Assembly (NCBI RefSeq): GCF_947495025.1
Contig: NZ_CANLXG010000001.1
Location: 1,302,001-1,366,000, forward strand
Direction: 5' to 3'
Source of the DNA: an uncultured Roseobacter sp.
GTDB lineage: Bacteria > Pseudomonadota > Alphaproteobacteria > Rhodobacterales > Rhodobacteraceae
DNA: 64,000 nucleotides
Shown here one piece after another: positions 9,191-20,321 of the stretch. Position 1 is the stretch's first letter. Every line of letters begins with the position of its first letter. A program made the translations under genes and the position numbers. The notes beneath the pieces are model-generated. The model worked only from the letters and a program-made list of their open reading frames with translations, ran no database searches and was not told the DNA's origin.

Positions 9191-10420
9191 ATGCCACCAT
9201 TTCTGAACCTGTTTCTCGCACTGCTTGGCGGCGGCGCTCTTGCCACGGGTGCCAGTGGTGGCAGGGCGTCTGCTTCCGAGGAACCTGCACCGGCCTCCCT
9301 GTCTCCGGCGGCGGCGCTGAAAGCCCCGCAACCGGAAGCTGACAGCCCGCCGGCGGACGCGCCCGAAGCCCCCCCACCGGCAGTCGAAAAAGCCCCGCTG
9401 CCCGCAGGCGAAGAAAGCGACAAGGGCGTGGCATCCGATGCCCCGGACCTGCCTGACAGCGCCTATGACCTTAACTGGGTGGGGCTGACCGCCCAGGAGC
9501 AGTACATGCTGGAACTCGTGAACCGCGCCCGTCTGGACCCGGAGGCAGAAGCGGAACGTACAGGCGACGCGGTGGATTCCGGTGTGTCATCCACACCCAA
9601 ACAGGCGCTTGCGGTCGACCCGATCCTTTCGGCGGCTGCCGACAACCATTCAGCCGATATGCTGGCACGCGATTTCTTTGCGCATACCAACCCGGACGGA
9701 GACAGTCCGACCGACCGGGCCCGTGACGAAGACTGGGACGGTGGCGGTGTATGGGAAAATATTTCGGCGCGCTGGACAAGTGCGCCTTCTGTCTCAGATG
9801 AACAGGGCTGGGTTGCAGCCAGCCATGCTGGTCTGTGGGAATCTGATGGTCATCAGTTCGGGATGCTGCAGGCCACTCATACGGTTGTGGGCATCGGTGT
9901 TGACTGGGGTGAATGGGCGTACCCCGGCACGACCTTTCCGACGGCCATGCTCGTCACTGAAAAATTCGCCAATGATGGTCAGACCTACCTGACCGGTGTC
10001 GTGATTGACGACGTGGATGGTGACGAATTCTACGACATCGGCGAAGGTCAGGGCGGCGTACAGATCACTGCCTGGACAGACGAAAACGTCTATGCAACGT
10101 CCACCTGGGATTCAGGTGGATACTCGCTTGCTCTCGACGCCGGCACGTACAGCGTGAGATTTGAAGGAGGCGATCTGGAAACCGCCTTTGAAACCACCGT
10201 GACCATCGGCGGTCAGAACGAAAAACTGGACGTGTTCGAGAATGATCTCACCGGGGTGGCCACAGCAATGGCTGAAACGAAATCTTCAGTACCGGAAGAA
10301 GACCCGGTTGCAGAACTGTTCCTGTCTGCCGATGCCTCTCTGTATGCGATCGAGCGCGCGGCGCAGGCCGCAGATGACCAGACCGAAGAGGAACCGGACG
10401 ATACCTGGGCCTTCGTCTGA
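9191..10420 (+). CDS. secreted CAP-domain protein with SdrD-like C-terminal repeat
   Basis: 409-aa protein. After an N-terminal hydrophobic segment there is a Pro/Ala/Glu-rich linker (about residues 25-90), then a CAP/SCP-like domain with LELVNRARLDPEAEA, HSADMLARDFFAHTNPDG and GVWENISAR (about 105-255). A C-terminal part (about 270-345) with VDGDEFYDIGEGQGGVQITA resembles an SdrD B-like Ca-binding Ig fold. The ATG at 9191 follows GGAGA by about 6 bp. It is divergent from the DUF1194 gene. Such proteins are extracellular; no enzymatic role is proven for the bacterial family. Confidence 0.85.
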   Translation: MPPFLNLFLALLGGGALATGASGGRASASEEPAPASLSPAAALKAPQPEADSPPADAPEAPPPAVEKAPLPAGEESDKGVASDAPDLPDSAYDLNWVGLTAQEQYMLELVNRARLDPEAEAERTGDAVDSGVSSTPKQALAVDPILSAAADNHSADMLARDFFAHTNPDGDSPTDRARDEDWDGGGVWENISARWTSAPSVSDEQGWVAASHAGLWESDGHQFGMLQATHTVVGIGVDWGEWAYPGTTFPTAMLVTEKFANDGQTYLTGVVIDDVDGDEFYDIGEGQGGVQITAWTDENVYATSTWDSGGYSLALDAGTYSVRFEGGDLETAFETTVTIGGQNEKLDVFENDLTGVATAMAETKSSVPEEDPVAELFLSADASLYAIERAAQAADDQTEEEPDDTWAFV

Positions 10421-10665
10421 GTCCTTCTGTCAGATCCTGCAGGGGAACGTCGGGCGTTTTCTGGTCGCCACCTTCGGCCCGCCCGGATGGACCGGTGGAT
10501 ACCGTGCAGGCCACAGCGACAGGCTGCGGCTCGCTTTGCCGAACTGAACAGAAGTGGAAAACAGCCGGCAATCCCGCTGCTGCAGTCTGTGCCCCTGAGG
10601 TCTGTTTCCCGCAAACGCCGTTCTGCGCGCGAGCCCGGTCCGGCACACATCCTGCACACCTGCAC

Positions 10666-11379
10666 TCAGAAATCGGTCAGCGCGCGCAGATACCCGTCGA
10701 GTTCTGTACAGATGGTGATGCGACGCAGACCCGGATCGTAAAAACCGTTGGCCTCGCCACAGTCCTCGACTGCAATGACAAGACGTTCGGGCAGATCAAA
10801 ATCGCCGTTCAGAGCCATCACTTCATCAGCCACGAGCTGGCCGATCAGCGTATTGTCCTGCCCCTCATAAGCCATCGACGACGCCTCGTCACCGGCCGCA
10901 ATGTCATCCAGAACAGGACCCCAGCTGTCAGCGGCCAGCCCGAACTCTTCCTCACAGGTCTCGGCCCGTTCTGCCGGCAGGTCCAGCTCGTCGGCAAGGT
11001 CGGCACGGGCATCGGGACTGGCGCCGTAAAACAGACAGATCATCGTATAGTAGCGTTGCAGATCAGGTCCGTGCACGTCCCACAATGCGGGTTCGTTTTC
11101 CTGCGCCTCTCCCAGAAATCCAAAGGCCGCGTCATAGATAATGTCGCTGGCCTCTTCTTCTTCATAAAGGTCATTGATCAGCAGAACGCTGAGCACATCC
11201 GCTGCATCTTCTTCCTGGCCGAAGACCGGCAGCGCCAGCACATCAATCAGCGCGTGACCCATTTCGTGATAGAGGATGGCCAGAACATTGGCCCTGACAA
11301 AAGCATCCCCGCGTTCGGACGCCTGCAGCTGACCGCCCAGGCAACACAGGACACACAGCAGAGCGGTGAGAACCTTCAT
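10666..11379 (-). CDS. DUF4344-type putative zinc metallopeptidase
   Basis: 237-aa secreted protein with a signal peptide (MKVLTALLCVLCCLGGQ) and a HExxH zinc motif in ILYHEMGHALID near residue 43. Paired acidic runs (EEDAAD, EEEEASD) follow, then several Cys likely in disulfides. The layout matches DUF4344 putative metallopeptidases. The ATG at 11379 has AGGAG 9 bp upstream; a TTG three codons earlier is possible. Substrate unknown. Confidence 0.8.
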   Translation of the reverse strand: MKVLTALLCVLCCLGGQLQASERGDAFVRANVLAILYHEMGHALIDVLALPVFGQEEDAADVLSVLLINDLYEEEEASDIIYDAAFGFLGEAQENEPALWDVHGPDLQRYYTMICLFYGASPDARADLADELDLPAERAETCEEEFGLAADSWGPVLDDIAAGDEASSMAYEGQDNTLIGQLVADEVMALNGDFDLPERLVIAVEDCGEANGFYDPGLRRITICTELDGYLRALTDF

Positions 11380-11399
11380 CGCAGTCAACTCCTGTCAGC

Positions 11400-12431
11400 T
11401 CAGACGGGCATCAGAGCCCAGTAGTCCAGATCGAGCAGAATATGGGGCAGATATCTGCCGTCATCGTCCCGCAGGCTGTAAGCATCGCCCCCTTTTGTCG
11501 CGACGAGGCGAAGGCGTATCGCGCCCACACCGGGTGCGCTGGTCTCTGCCTTGTCGATAACTTCGGACCATGCGCGCACCGTGTCGCCCGCGAAGCAGGG
11601 ATTGGCGTGAGCGCCACTGTTGACGCCCACAATTATCTGAGCATTCGCCAGCCCGTTGAAACTGAGCGCACGGGCCATCGAGATGACGTGACCGCCATAA
11701 ATCAGCCGCGATCCGTCCGGTCGGGCGGAGGTGTCAAAGTGCACCCTGGCAGTGTTCTGCCAGAGCCGGGTTGCCATCATATGTTCGGCCTCTTCGATCG
11801 TCACGCCGTCAACGTGGTCGATCCGCTCTCCGATGTCGTAGTCGTCCAGACGGTGCGGTTCACCCGACAGGCCGAAGTTATACCCGGCAAAGGACAGTCC
11901 CGGCGGTACAACCAGATCGCTGGCCGCAATGGCGGTATCGAGTTCAGGCACGCGCGTTTCAGGGGCGGGACTGTTCGGGTCTCTTTTGCGCACCATCACC
12001 CAGCGCACGAATTCGAGCACTGTCGCATCATGCTGGTTTATGCCCCGGGTTCTGACATAGACCACACCGGTTTTGCCGCTGGAGTTCTGTTTCAGACCGA
12101 TCACTTCGCTTTCCGAGCGCAGCGTGTCCATTGGCCAGACCGGTTGCAGGAACCGGCCTTCGGCGTAACCAAGGTTGGCAACCGCGTTCAGCGAAATGTC
12201 CGGGACCGACTTGCCGAACACTGTGTGGAACACGATCATGTCGTCCAGAGGACTGAGGTTCAGGCCGCAACTGCGGGCGAATTCGTCCGAGGAATAGAAA
12301 GCGTGGCGCGCCGGATAGAGCGCATGATAAATGGCGCGCTCTCCGCCCGACAGCGTGCGCGGCACGGCATGCCGGATGACCTCGCCAAGGGTGTAGTCTT
12401 CGAAAAAGCGGCCGGGGTTGGTTTTAACCAT
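11400..12431 (-). CDS. mch: mesaconyl-CoA hydratase (MaoC family)
   Basis: 343-aa double hot-dog hydratase that interconverts mesaconyl-CoA and beta-methylmalyl-CoA in the ethylmalonyl-CoA pathway of acetate assimilation. Evidence: full-length agreement with the Rhodobacter enzyme family (N-terminal KTNPGRFFEDYTLGEVIRHA, central YAEGRFLQPVWPMDTL, C-terminal IYGGHVISMARALSFNGL) and genome context with mcl2, which I recall as the same order in Rhodobacter sphaeroides. Its ATG overlaps the stop of the DUF1737 gene (ATGA). Confidence 0.9.
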   Translation of the reverse strand: MVKTNPGRFFEDYTLGEVIRHAVPRTLSGGERAIYHALYPARHAFYSSDEFARSCGLNLSPLDDMIVFHTVFGKSVPDISLNAVANLGYAEGRFLQPVWPMDTLRSESEVIGLKQNSSGKTGVVYVRTRGINQHDATVLEFVRWVMVRKRDPNSPAPETRVPELDTAIAASDLVVPPGLSFAGYNFGLSGEPHRLDDYDIGERIDHVDGVTIEEAEHMMATRLWQNTARVHFDTSARPDGSRLIYGGHVISMARALSFNGLANAQIIVGVNSGAHANPCFAGDTVRAWSEVIDKAETSAPGVGAIRLRLVATKGGDAYSLRDDDGRYLPHILLDLDYWALMPV

Positions 12432-12634
12432 CACTGGGCCCCCAGTTTTGTCTCGGGTGTATACGTGCCGGGGGCCTCTTTGACGACCGCCTGTCCACAG
12501 CGCATGACGCCTGCTGCGTGATCCCATGTCTGGGTCGGGCTGCCGTGCAGCTCCCAGCCTTTGTTCAGTGCATCCGTGACCTTGTGGCAAAAGGCGGACG
12601 TGTCCTCTTCGGAGAGAAAACGGTACAGTTTCAT
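12431..12634 (-). CDS. DUF1737 family small protein
   Basis: 67-aa cytoplasmic protein with the DUF1737 pattern (KLYRFLSEEDTSAFCHKVTDALNKGWELHGSP compressed here to its ends KLYRFL and GWELHG). Located between the NnrU-like gene and mch and coupled to mch by an ATGA overlap. No function known. Confidence 0.85.
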   Translation of the reverse strand: MKLYRFLSEEDTSAFCHKVTDALNKGWELHGSPTQTWDHAAGVMRCGQAVVKEAPGTYTPETKLGAQ

Positions 12635-12648
12635 AGCAGGGTCCGTGT

Positions 12649-13206
12649 TCAGGTGGGGAAAGGCCAGACGCCAAGCCAGATGTGAATGCCCGCCACTGCG
12701 ACAAAGAGCACAAGCGATATTACCGCCAGGCGGATATAGGTTGCCCGTCCCGCCGGTTCAGGAGCGGTCCACTCCGGCTCGGCGCGGTTGATCAGAATGA
12801 CCTCGCCCACCGCCCAGGCCAGCAGGCCACCGAACAGGATCACCGACGCCAGATCTCCGTTGACCAGAAGGTGTGCGGCGGCCCAGATTTTGAAACCAGT
12901 CAGCTGCGGGTGACGCAGTTTATAAGCAGGCCAGGCCTTGGCGCCTTTGGCCGCACTGGAACCATAGACCCAGAAGGCCACCAGCATCAGCGTATTGTTG
13001 ACATGCACCATGAATGCCGGCGGGCTCCAGACGGGGATAAAACCAGCGGCCCGGTAACCCAGGATCATGAGCACCAGTCCACCAACAATGCCCAGCGCCA
13101 TGATCCCTTTGCCCGGTGCGCCAAGGGCCGCGCGGTGGTCTGGCTGAAGCCGTTTGAAATAATGCGCGATGCACCACAGCGCGAGACCGGCGATTAACAG
13201 TGTCAT
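12649..13206 (-). CDS. NnrU family membrane protein
   Basis: 185-aa protein with about five to six transmembrane helices, starting MTLLIAGLALWCIAHYFKR and containing LRHPQLTGFKIWAAAHLLVNG, the NnrU signature. NnrU was named from denitrification gene clusters but is widespread; here the neighbours are ethylmalonyl-CoA genes and no nitrogen-oxide genes are present. It lies 4 bp from mcl2 and 14 bp from DUF1737, so it is inside one operon. Confidence 0.88.
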   Translation of the reverse strand: MTLLIAGLALWCIAHYFKRLQPDHRAALGAPGKGIMALGIVGGLVLMILGYRAAGFIPVWSPPAFMVHVNNTLMLVAFWVYGSSAAKGAKAWPAYKLRHPQLTGFKIWAAAHLLVNGDLASVILFGGLLAWAVGEVILINRAEPEWTAPEPAGRATYIRLAVISLVLFVAVAGIHIWLGVWPFPT

Positions 13207-13210
13207 GAGA

Positions 13211-14068
13211 TCACTCCGTGTTCATGGCATTTATTGCAGCAGACTTTGCCAGGGTTTCCCGTGCGGTTGCAACATGCAGATTTTCGACAATCCTGCCATC
13301 GACAACGGCAACCGCCTGACCTGATGCAATCGCTTGCTCATAGGCGGCGATCTGCCGTTCGGCGAGATCAATGTCTTCGGGTGTGGGGGAAAATGCCTCG
13401 TTGGCGATGGCCACCTGTGCAGGATGGATCAGCGTTTTTCCGTCAAAACCCATGTCGCGGCCCTGGGCGCATTCCGCCGCCAGACCTTCGTCATCTCTGA
13501 ACGCGTTGTAGACGCCATCGATGACAGAAACTCCGCAGGCTTTTGCCGCCAGCAGGCAGAGAGACAGGCCACCCATGAGCGGAAGGCGATCCGGCCGGAA
13601 CCGTGTGCCCATGTCCTTGGCCAGGTCGTTCGTCCCCATGACCATGCCTTCCAGCCGGCTGTGTGCGGCAACCGACGCCGCATTGATCATGCCCAGCGGG
13701 CTCTCCATCATTGCCCAGAGCGGCAGGTCACCGGTCAGCGCGGCAAGCGCATCCAGGTCCGCCGCACTGTCCACTTTGGGCAGCAGAACAGCATCCGCTC
13801 CCATTGTGCGCACCGCCTGCGCATCGTCAGCCCCCCATTCGGTACCAAGGGCGTTGATGCGCACGATCTTCATCCGCGCTCCATACCCGTCAGCTGCGAG
13901 TGCCCGGGCCAGGGTGTTACGCGCGGCGGCTTTTTCGTCCGGCGCAACTGCGTCTTCCAGATCAAAAATAATGGCGTCAACGGGCAGCGTTCTCGCCTTT
14001 TCCAACGCCCTTTCCTTCGAACCGGGAATATAGAGGACGGATCGGAGCGGGCGGGAAGAAGCGGACAT
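13211..14068 (-). CDS. mcl2: (3S)-malyl-CoA thioesterase (CitE-like, Mcl2)
   Basis: 285-aa CitE/HpcH-family TIM barrel. Motifs are LYIPGSKERALEKA at the N-terminus, FDLEDAVAPDEK, the Mg-binding MMESPLGM and GTNDLAKD, and GKTLIHPAQV. In Rhodobacter the Mcl2 paralogue of 285 aa hydrolyses (3S)-malyl-CoA to malate and CoA; an Mcl1-type lyase is longer. Assignment rests on length and on the mch neighbour. The start at 14068 (MSASSRPLRSVLY) is chosen over a longer frame that has no similarity. A lyase function is the main alternative. Confidence 0.82.
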   Translation of the reverse strand: MSASSRPLRSVLYIPGSKERALEKARTLPVDAIIFDLEDAVAPDEKAAARNTLARALAADGYGARMKIVRINALGTEWGADDAQAVRTMGADAVLLPKVDSAADLDALAALTGDLPLWAMMESPLGMINAASVAAHSRLEGMVMGTNDLAKDMGTRFRPDRLPLMGGLSLCLLAAKACGVSVIDGVYNAFRDDEGLAAECAQGRDMGFDGKTLIHPAQVAIANEAFSPTPEDIDLAERQIAAYEQAIASGQAVAVVDGRIVENLHVATARETLAKSAAINAMNTE

Positions 14069-14404
14069 TCGGGTCTCCAGTCTGTGCGGACGCCCGTCGG
14101 GCGCGATAGAATATTGCGCGGACACACGCATTTTTTTGCACAAAATACAAGCGGAATTGCGCTGCGGCGCAGCAAAATTCAAATTCGAACCTTTTGCGGA
14201 CGCAGGATTAACCATTATTTCAGGCATGAAGCCGATGCTGAGGTCGTTCCCTGACTGCAGGAATACGGTTTTCCCGGTAAAATGCCGGGTCGGATTTCGA
14301 AAGTCACAGGGGCTTTATCTTGAACCGGGGCCGCCCGGTCATCGCCGGAAACCGGCAGGCCAGATGACAGCGGGTGCAGCCTTTCGAATGAAGGCAGACA
14401 CGTT
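14069..14404. other. 336-bp intergenic region, divergent promoters
   Basis: No convincing gene is seen. It must hold the promoters of mcl2 (minus) and the small secreted-protein gene (plus). It includes an AT-richer stretch around 14125-14225. No clear operator palindrome was found. Confidence 0.5.
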
Positions 14405-14737
14405 ATGAAACGCACATCAAAGATACTGCATCTCGGTGCTCTGACTGCGGCGGCAGCACTGTGGATTTCGTCAACAACAGATGCAGCGGCGCAGAATTCG
14501 CGCAACTGCGGCCCGCGGGAGGCCGTCGTAGACCGGCTTGCTGACGGGTATGGCGAAACACGCCAGTCAATGGGGCTTGGCGCAAACAATGCCGTTGTAG
14601 AGGTTTTTGCCTCTGACGAGACCGGCACGTGGACAATCACCGTAACCACGCCGAACGGACTTACCTGTCTTGTAGCATCGGGTCAGTCCTTTGAGGCGCT
14701 GGCAGAGGCATTGCCCGCCAAGGGTAACGACGCCTGA
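14405..14737 (+). CDS. small periplasmic protein
   Basis: 110-aa protein with a signal peptide ending near TTDAAAQ. The mature part has NCGPREAVVDRLADGYGETRQSMGL, one Cys near the N-terminus and one in LTCLVASGQSFEALA, giving a possible disulfide. I recall similar short proteins in alphaproteobacteria, but function is unknown. It is a single-gene unit convergent with the TSUP transporter. Confidence 0.75.
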   Translation: MKRTSKILHLGALTAAAALWISSTTDAAAQNSRNCGPREAVVDRLADGYGETRQSMGLGANNAVVEVFASDETGTWTITVTTPNGLTCLVASGQSFEALAEALPAKGNDA

Positions 14738-14819
14738 AAATCCGGGTGGGCTGAGGCCCACCTGCCCGTGACACCCCGGGACCGTACCGGGTGGCAGAAC
14801 CGGACCTTGCGGAACGCGG

Positions 14820-15575
14820 TCAGAAAAGACCATCCCAGATCAGTTTGCATCCGGTGATGCTCAACAGCAAATAGGTCAGCCCGAAGAACAGCCGTTCGGA
14901 GACCAGATGGTGCGCCCGCACTCCCAGCCACGCCCCGAAAAGGGCAAAGGGTGCCAGATACAGGTTCGCAAGGGCCGTTTCGGCCGTAAACATTCCCAGC
15001 CAGGCATAGGGGATGAACTTGCCAATATTCACAATCCAGAAAACCAGGACAGTCGTTGCCTGATACTCTGTCTTGTCCAGTTTCTTTGACAGCAGATAGA
15101 CCGCCGCGGGTGGTCCGCCCGCATGGCTCACGAAAGAAGTGAAGCCTGCCGCAAGCCCGGCGACGGCGCCCGCAGTCTGAGACATTTCCCTTCGCGCCCC
15201 CGCCAGATATCCCTGTCGTACGGCGTACTGCCACAGCACAAATCCTACGGCGATGGCACCGATCAGGATGCGAAAATGGTCGGGTTCGGTTATCCTGTAC
15301 AATGCTGCTCCGAGCAGCACACCCGGAACGGCGCCGAGTATCAAAAGCCGCGCGGCCTGCGGATCCCAGCGCTTCCAGTACGGCCGGAGTGTGCTTACGT
15401 CGATCAGCATCAGCAACGGCAGCATCACCGCAAGCGCCTGACCGGGTTCAATAACCAGTGCCAGCATGCCCGCCGAAGCAAAAGCTGCGCCCGACCCGAA
15501 TCCTCCTTTGGATATTCCCGCAAAGACGACAGCCGGGCCGGCAACTGCAAAAAATGAAAGGTCCATAACCAGCAT
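14820..15575 (-). CDS. TSUP / TauE-SafE family transporter
   Basis: 251-aa integral membrane protein with seven to eight predicted helices. The N-terminal half has ISKGGFGSGAAFASAGMLAL, and an equivalent GFTSFVSHAGGPP opens the second half, the internal repeat typical of TSUP transporters. These export or import sulfonates, sulfite or related anions; the substrate cannot be read from sequence. The gene is divergent from mdh with about 137 bp between. Confidence 0.88.
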   Translation of the reverse strand: MLVMDLSFFAVAGPAVVFAGISKGGFGSGAAFASAGMLALVIEPGQALAVMLPLLMLIDVSTLRPYWKRWDPQAARLLILGAVPGVLLGAALYRITEPDHFRILIGAIAVGFVLWQYAVRQGYLAGARREMSQTAGAVAGLAAGFTSFVSHAGGPPAAVYLLSKKLDKTEYQATTVLVFWIVNIGKFIPYAWLGMFTAETALANLYLAPFALFGAWLGVRAHHLVSERLFFGLTYLLLSITGCKLIWDGLF

Positions 15576-15646
15576 GCCGCAACATCTGGCCGGAAATCCG
15601 GCTGTTGTCCATGCCGGGGCCGGGGCTTCGCTGCACCGCAGAGTGA

Positions 15647-16675
<1,029 letters not shown>

Positions 16676-16704
16676 GTGATTCTCTGGGAGATCGGAGAAT
16701 TATA

Positions 16705-16729
16705 GCACCGGCGTTTTCGACGCCGGTGC
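16705..16729 (+). terminator. hairpin downstream of mdh
   Basis: GCACCGGCG and CGCCGGTGC form a perfect 9-bp stem around a TTTTCGA-type loop 30 bp after the mdh stop. It lacks a T-run on the 3' side, so it may be a weak or factor-assisted terminator. Confidence 0.5.
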
Positions 16730-16944
16730 CATCGACTGTTAACGGAGGTTTCGCCCAGGTTAACTTCTAGCGCTGGTGGAATTTCCGGCTTTTTTTTGAC
16801 ATATTTGCCTTATTTTTGTCCAGAACAGCGTTTCCGGGCGTAATATATCCCTGCGGCGGAAAAACGCCGACAGGCCAGCTTTGTTTGCCTGATTTACAAA
16901 AATCCGCCCGTTTTTGCTCCGGGCGGGAACATACGAGGGATACT

Positions 16945-17652
16945 ATGTTCACACGAGTACTTGCGGCGGCCGTGGCCGTGGCGGTTTCGAGTGTCGCGGT
17001 CAACGCCGCCACATTTGATTTTGAAGCGGACGCAACAGCGTTCTTTAATTCCAACGTCGACAACGTCGGTGGGAAAAAAATAGAAGGCACATTTGATCAG
17101 GTCTACGGCACCAGCGCCCGCGCTATTGATGCCGGCACATCCGGCAAAGATACAAGCATGGGCATCACCGTGTCTGCGTCTTCGCTGACAGGCACACATC
17201 CGTTCATGGATTCCAGGCTGGCCGGTCTGGGTGTCTGTTCCTCCGGCACGTTCGGCGCAGGCATCAGCCAGTGTTCGTCCAATGTCGGCTCCGATCCCGG
17301 TGATGACAACCTGGTAAGCCCGGAAGAGCTGACACTCTCTTTCAGTACCAGCGTCAAACTCACCGCGCTGCAGATCCGTGACGCAGGTCACAACCTGATC
17401 AGCAACGTTGTCGGCGCGCTGCTGATCGACGGCATCGCCTTTGACACCGGCGATGACGGTATGGTCATTCTGGACGCGCTCGGATCTTCCCGCGACTTCG
17501 ACTTTACCAGCGTAGGTTCTGCGCCGGGGCAGGAAATCTATCTGTCGGTTGCATCCGTCGAAGCGGTGCCGGTTCCGGCATCCCTGCCTCTGCTGGCAGG
17601 CGGCATGGGTCTGATGGGCTGGTACTCGCGCCGCCGCAAAAAGGCCGCCTGA
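16945..17652 (+). CDS. VPLPA-CTERM sorting domain protein
   Basis: 235-aa secreted protein with a signal peptide (MFTRVLAAAVAVAVSSVAVNA), a beta-rich body with several Cys, and a C-terminal sorting signal: VPVPASLP, a hydrophobic helix, then RRRKKAA. It is expected to be processed by an exosortase. A GAGGGA ribosome site precedes ATG 16945. It is the second such protein in the window; the bodies of the two show no obvious similarity. Followed by a strong terminator. Confidence 0.87.
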   Translation: MFTRVLAAAVAVAVSSVAVNAATFDFEADATAFFNSNVDNVGGKKIEGTFDQVYGTSARAIDAGTSGKDTSMGITVSASSLTGTHPFMDSRLAGLGVCSSGTFGAGISQCSSNVGSDPGDDNLVSPEELTLSFSTSVKLTALQIRDAGHNLISNVVGALLIDGIAFDTGDDGMVILDALGSSRDFDFTSVGSAPGQEIYLSVASVEAVPVPASLPLLAGGMGLMGWYSRRRKKAA

Positions 17653-17684
17653 AACCACCGCTGAAGTCAATTCATCAAAAGTCA

Positions 17685-17712
17685 TGCGTCGCCCTCCGGG
17701 CGGCGCATTTTT
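17685..17712 (+). terminator. rho-independent terminator after VPLPA gene
   Basis: TGCGTCGCCC and GGGCGGCGCA form a 10-bp stem (one G-T pair) with a three-base loop, followed by TTTTT. It isolates the VPLPA gene from the sucC promoter. Confidence 0.85.
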
Positions 17713-17777
17713 CTTGAGTCGTCCTGACCTTCCGGTTTTCATTAAAAACTTACTAACCCGCAGGACACGTGTTAATT

Positions 17778-17808
17778 TGTGATCACACTTATTTTGCGTG
17801 TGATCACA
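17778..17808 (+). promoter_or_regulatory. paired TGTGATCACA operators upstream of sucC
   Basis: TGTGATCACA occurs at 17778-17787 and 17799-17808, 21 bp apart, about 115-145 bp before the sucC start. Size, sequence and spacing are identical to the pair upstream of sdhC. Flanking sequence is AT-rich as in a promoter. Confidence 0.7.
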
Positions 17809-17922
17809 AATTGTCGATTTCGGGCGGACAAGCGGCCGGTCTGCCCGAAACCTGTTGTTTCCGGTGGTTTTTACGATCTTATCTGGAGTTGGGAACCGAT
17901 ACACAACCACAGGACGGACAAG

Positions 17923-19116
<1,194 letters not shown>

Positions 19117-19119
19117 CCC

Positions 19120-19668
19120 TTGGCACCGGCTGGTCACATGATGGTCGCAGCGCTTTGCGCAGGCCTGGTCCTCGGCGGTTGTACTGCCGGGGCAGTTTCG
19201 TCCGATGCGGCGGAGCTGAATAATATGTGGCGGGCCAATCTGGTCCCGAAAGCAACACCGTCGCAGATGGTCAGGACATTTGACCGGTTCTGCGTAAACG
19301 GCAGCCGCGACATGGCCCAGGCCGAGCGGGATCTCCGGGCGGCGGAGTACATTCCGTTGCCGAACAGCCGAACGCCCGGCGCGCGCGCCTGGGTCGAGGA
19401 CGACGAGGCCCCGGCCGTCGCACTGTCTGATGCCATGTGCGTTGTCGCGGCCAGCAGCAGGTCAGGTCAGACGGACCGCTTTCAGCGCTACGTCGCCGAC
19501 ACGTTCCCGCAGGCACGGGCAGTTGATCCTGCCCCGCTGGGCAACACCATCGAACAGGCCTGGGAAGTCGGCGGGTCTGAACCCTTTCTGATCGCGACCG
19601 AGCGGACACCTGACGTGGACTGGTACCGGTATATGCTGATCCTGTACCGTCCGGGAGGCCGGGCATGA
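19120..19668 (+). CDS. putative lipoprotein between sucC and sucD
   Basis: 182-aa protein with a hydrophobic N-terminus ending in LGGC, a lipobox. The mature region has four Cys and no family I recognise. The start is unclear: TTG 19120 has AAGGG 7 bp upstream, while ATG 19138 gives a shorter signal peptide without a basic residue. It starts 3 bp after sucC and its stop overlaps the ATG of the next gene (ATGA), so it is inside the sucCD transcript. Confidence 0.7.
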   Translation: MAPAGHMMVAALCAGLVLGGCTAGAVSSDAAELNNMWRANLVPKATPSQMVRTFDRFCVNGSRDMAQAERDLRAAEYIPLPNSRTPGARAWVEDDEAPAVALSDAMCVVAASSRSGQTDRFQRYVADTFPQARAVDPAPLGNTIEQAWEVGGSEPFLIATERTPDVDWYRYMLILYRPGGRA

Positions 19669-20162
19669 GGCGCATTGTATTCTCTTTGCTGGCTGCTCTG
19701 GGGATGTTGGCAACAGGTGTCGCGCAGGCCGGCAACAGCGCCGATGAGGCGATTGCCGCCTTTAACGGTGTCTGTTTCAAAGCAGGGCAGACCGCAGACG
19801 CGGCCCGGGTCCGTATGGAAGCCAGGGCGAGCAGCCCCCTGCCCTTTGAGCTGATATTCTGGGACCGGACGCTGGAGCCGGGCCCCGCAGCATTCGCGAA
19901 GATCGAGCGGCGCTGTCAGGTGACGTTCGCGGGCGATCACACCGAACGCGCCGTCGACGCGCTGCGCGTGCAGATGGCCACTCCACCGGTCTTTGGCTTT
20001 GCCATTGATCTGCCGGACACACATACGGCCGAAACCGGCACCACCCTGATCGAGGGACGGGAACTGCTGCGCGGGCGCGTGGCGGTCGTGCATGTGGGCC
20101 TGCGGGACGGACAGACTTTCATGGCAGTCGACCGGCTGCCTTCAGGATGGGAGGACCGCTGA
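19665..20162 (+). CDS. small periplasmic protein between sucC and sucD
   Basis: 165-aa protein with a standard signal peptide (MRRIVFSLLAALGMLATGVAQA) and two Cys in the mature part (NGVCFKAG and RRCQVTF) that may pair. It is translationally coupled to the lipoprotein upstream. Distant resemblance of the two products (both have FNGVC / DRFCVNG type segments near the mature N-terminus) hints at related folds, an inference only. Function unknown. Confidence 0.75.
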   Translation: MRRIVFSLLAALGMLATGVAQAGNSADEAIAAFNGVCFKAGQTADAARVRMEARASSPLPFELIFWDRTLEPGPAAFAKIERRCQVTFAGDHTERAVDALRVQMATPPVFGFAIDLPDTHTAETGTTLIEGRELLRGRVAVVHVGLRDGQTFMAVDRLPSGWEDR

Positions 20163-20321
20163 GATGTCGGAGACCGCCCGCTCAACACATCGTCGGAGCT
20201 TTCGACGACCGATTTTCCGTTCTGCTGCAGGAGGATACGATCTGATGCAGCAGCCTCTCCTCACGAAACGCCCGGCGCACCAATCGCCGCTGTAGCCAGA
20301 ATGTAAGTCAAAGGAAGCAAC

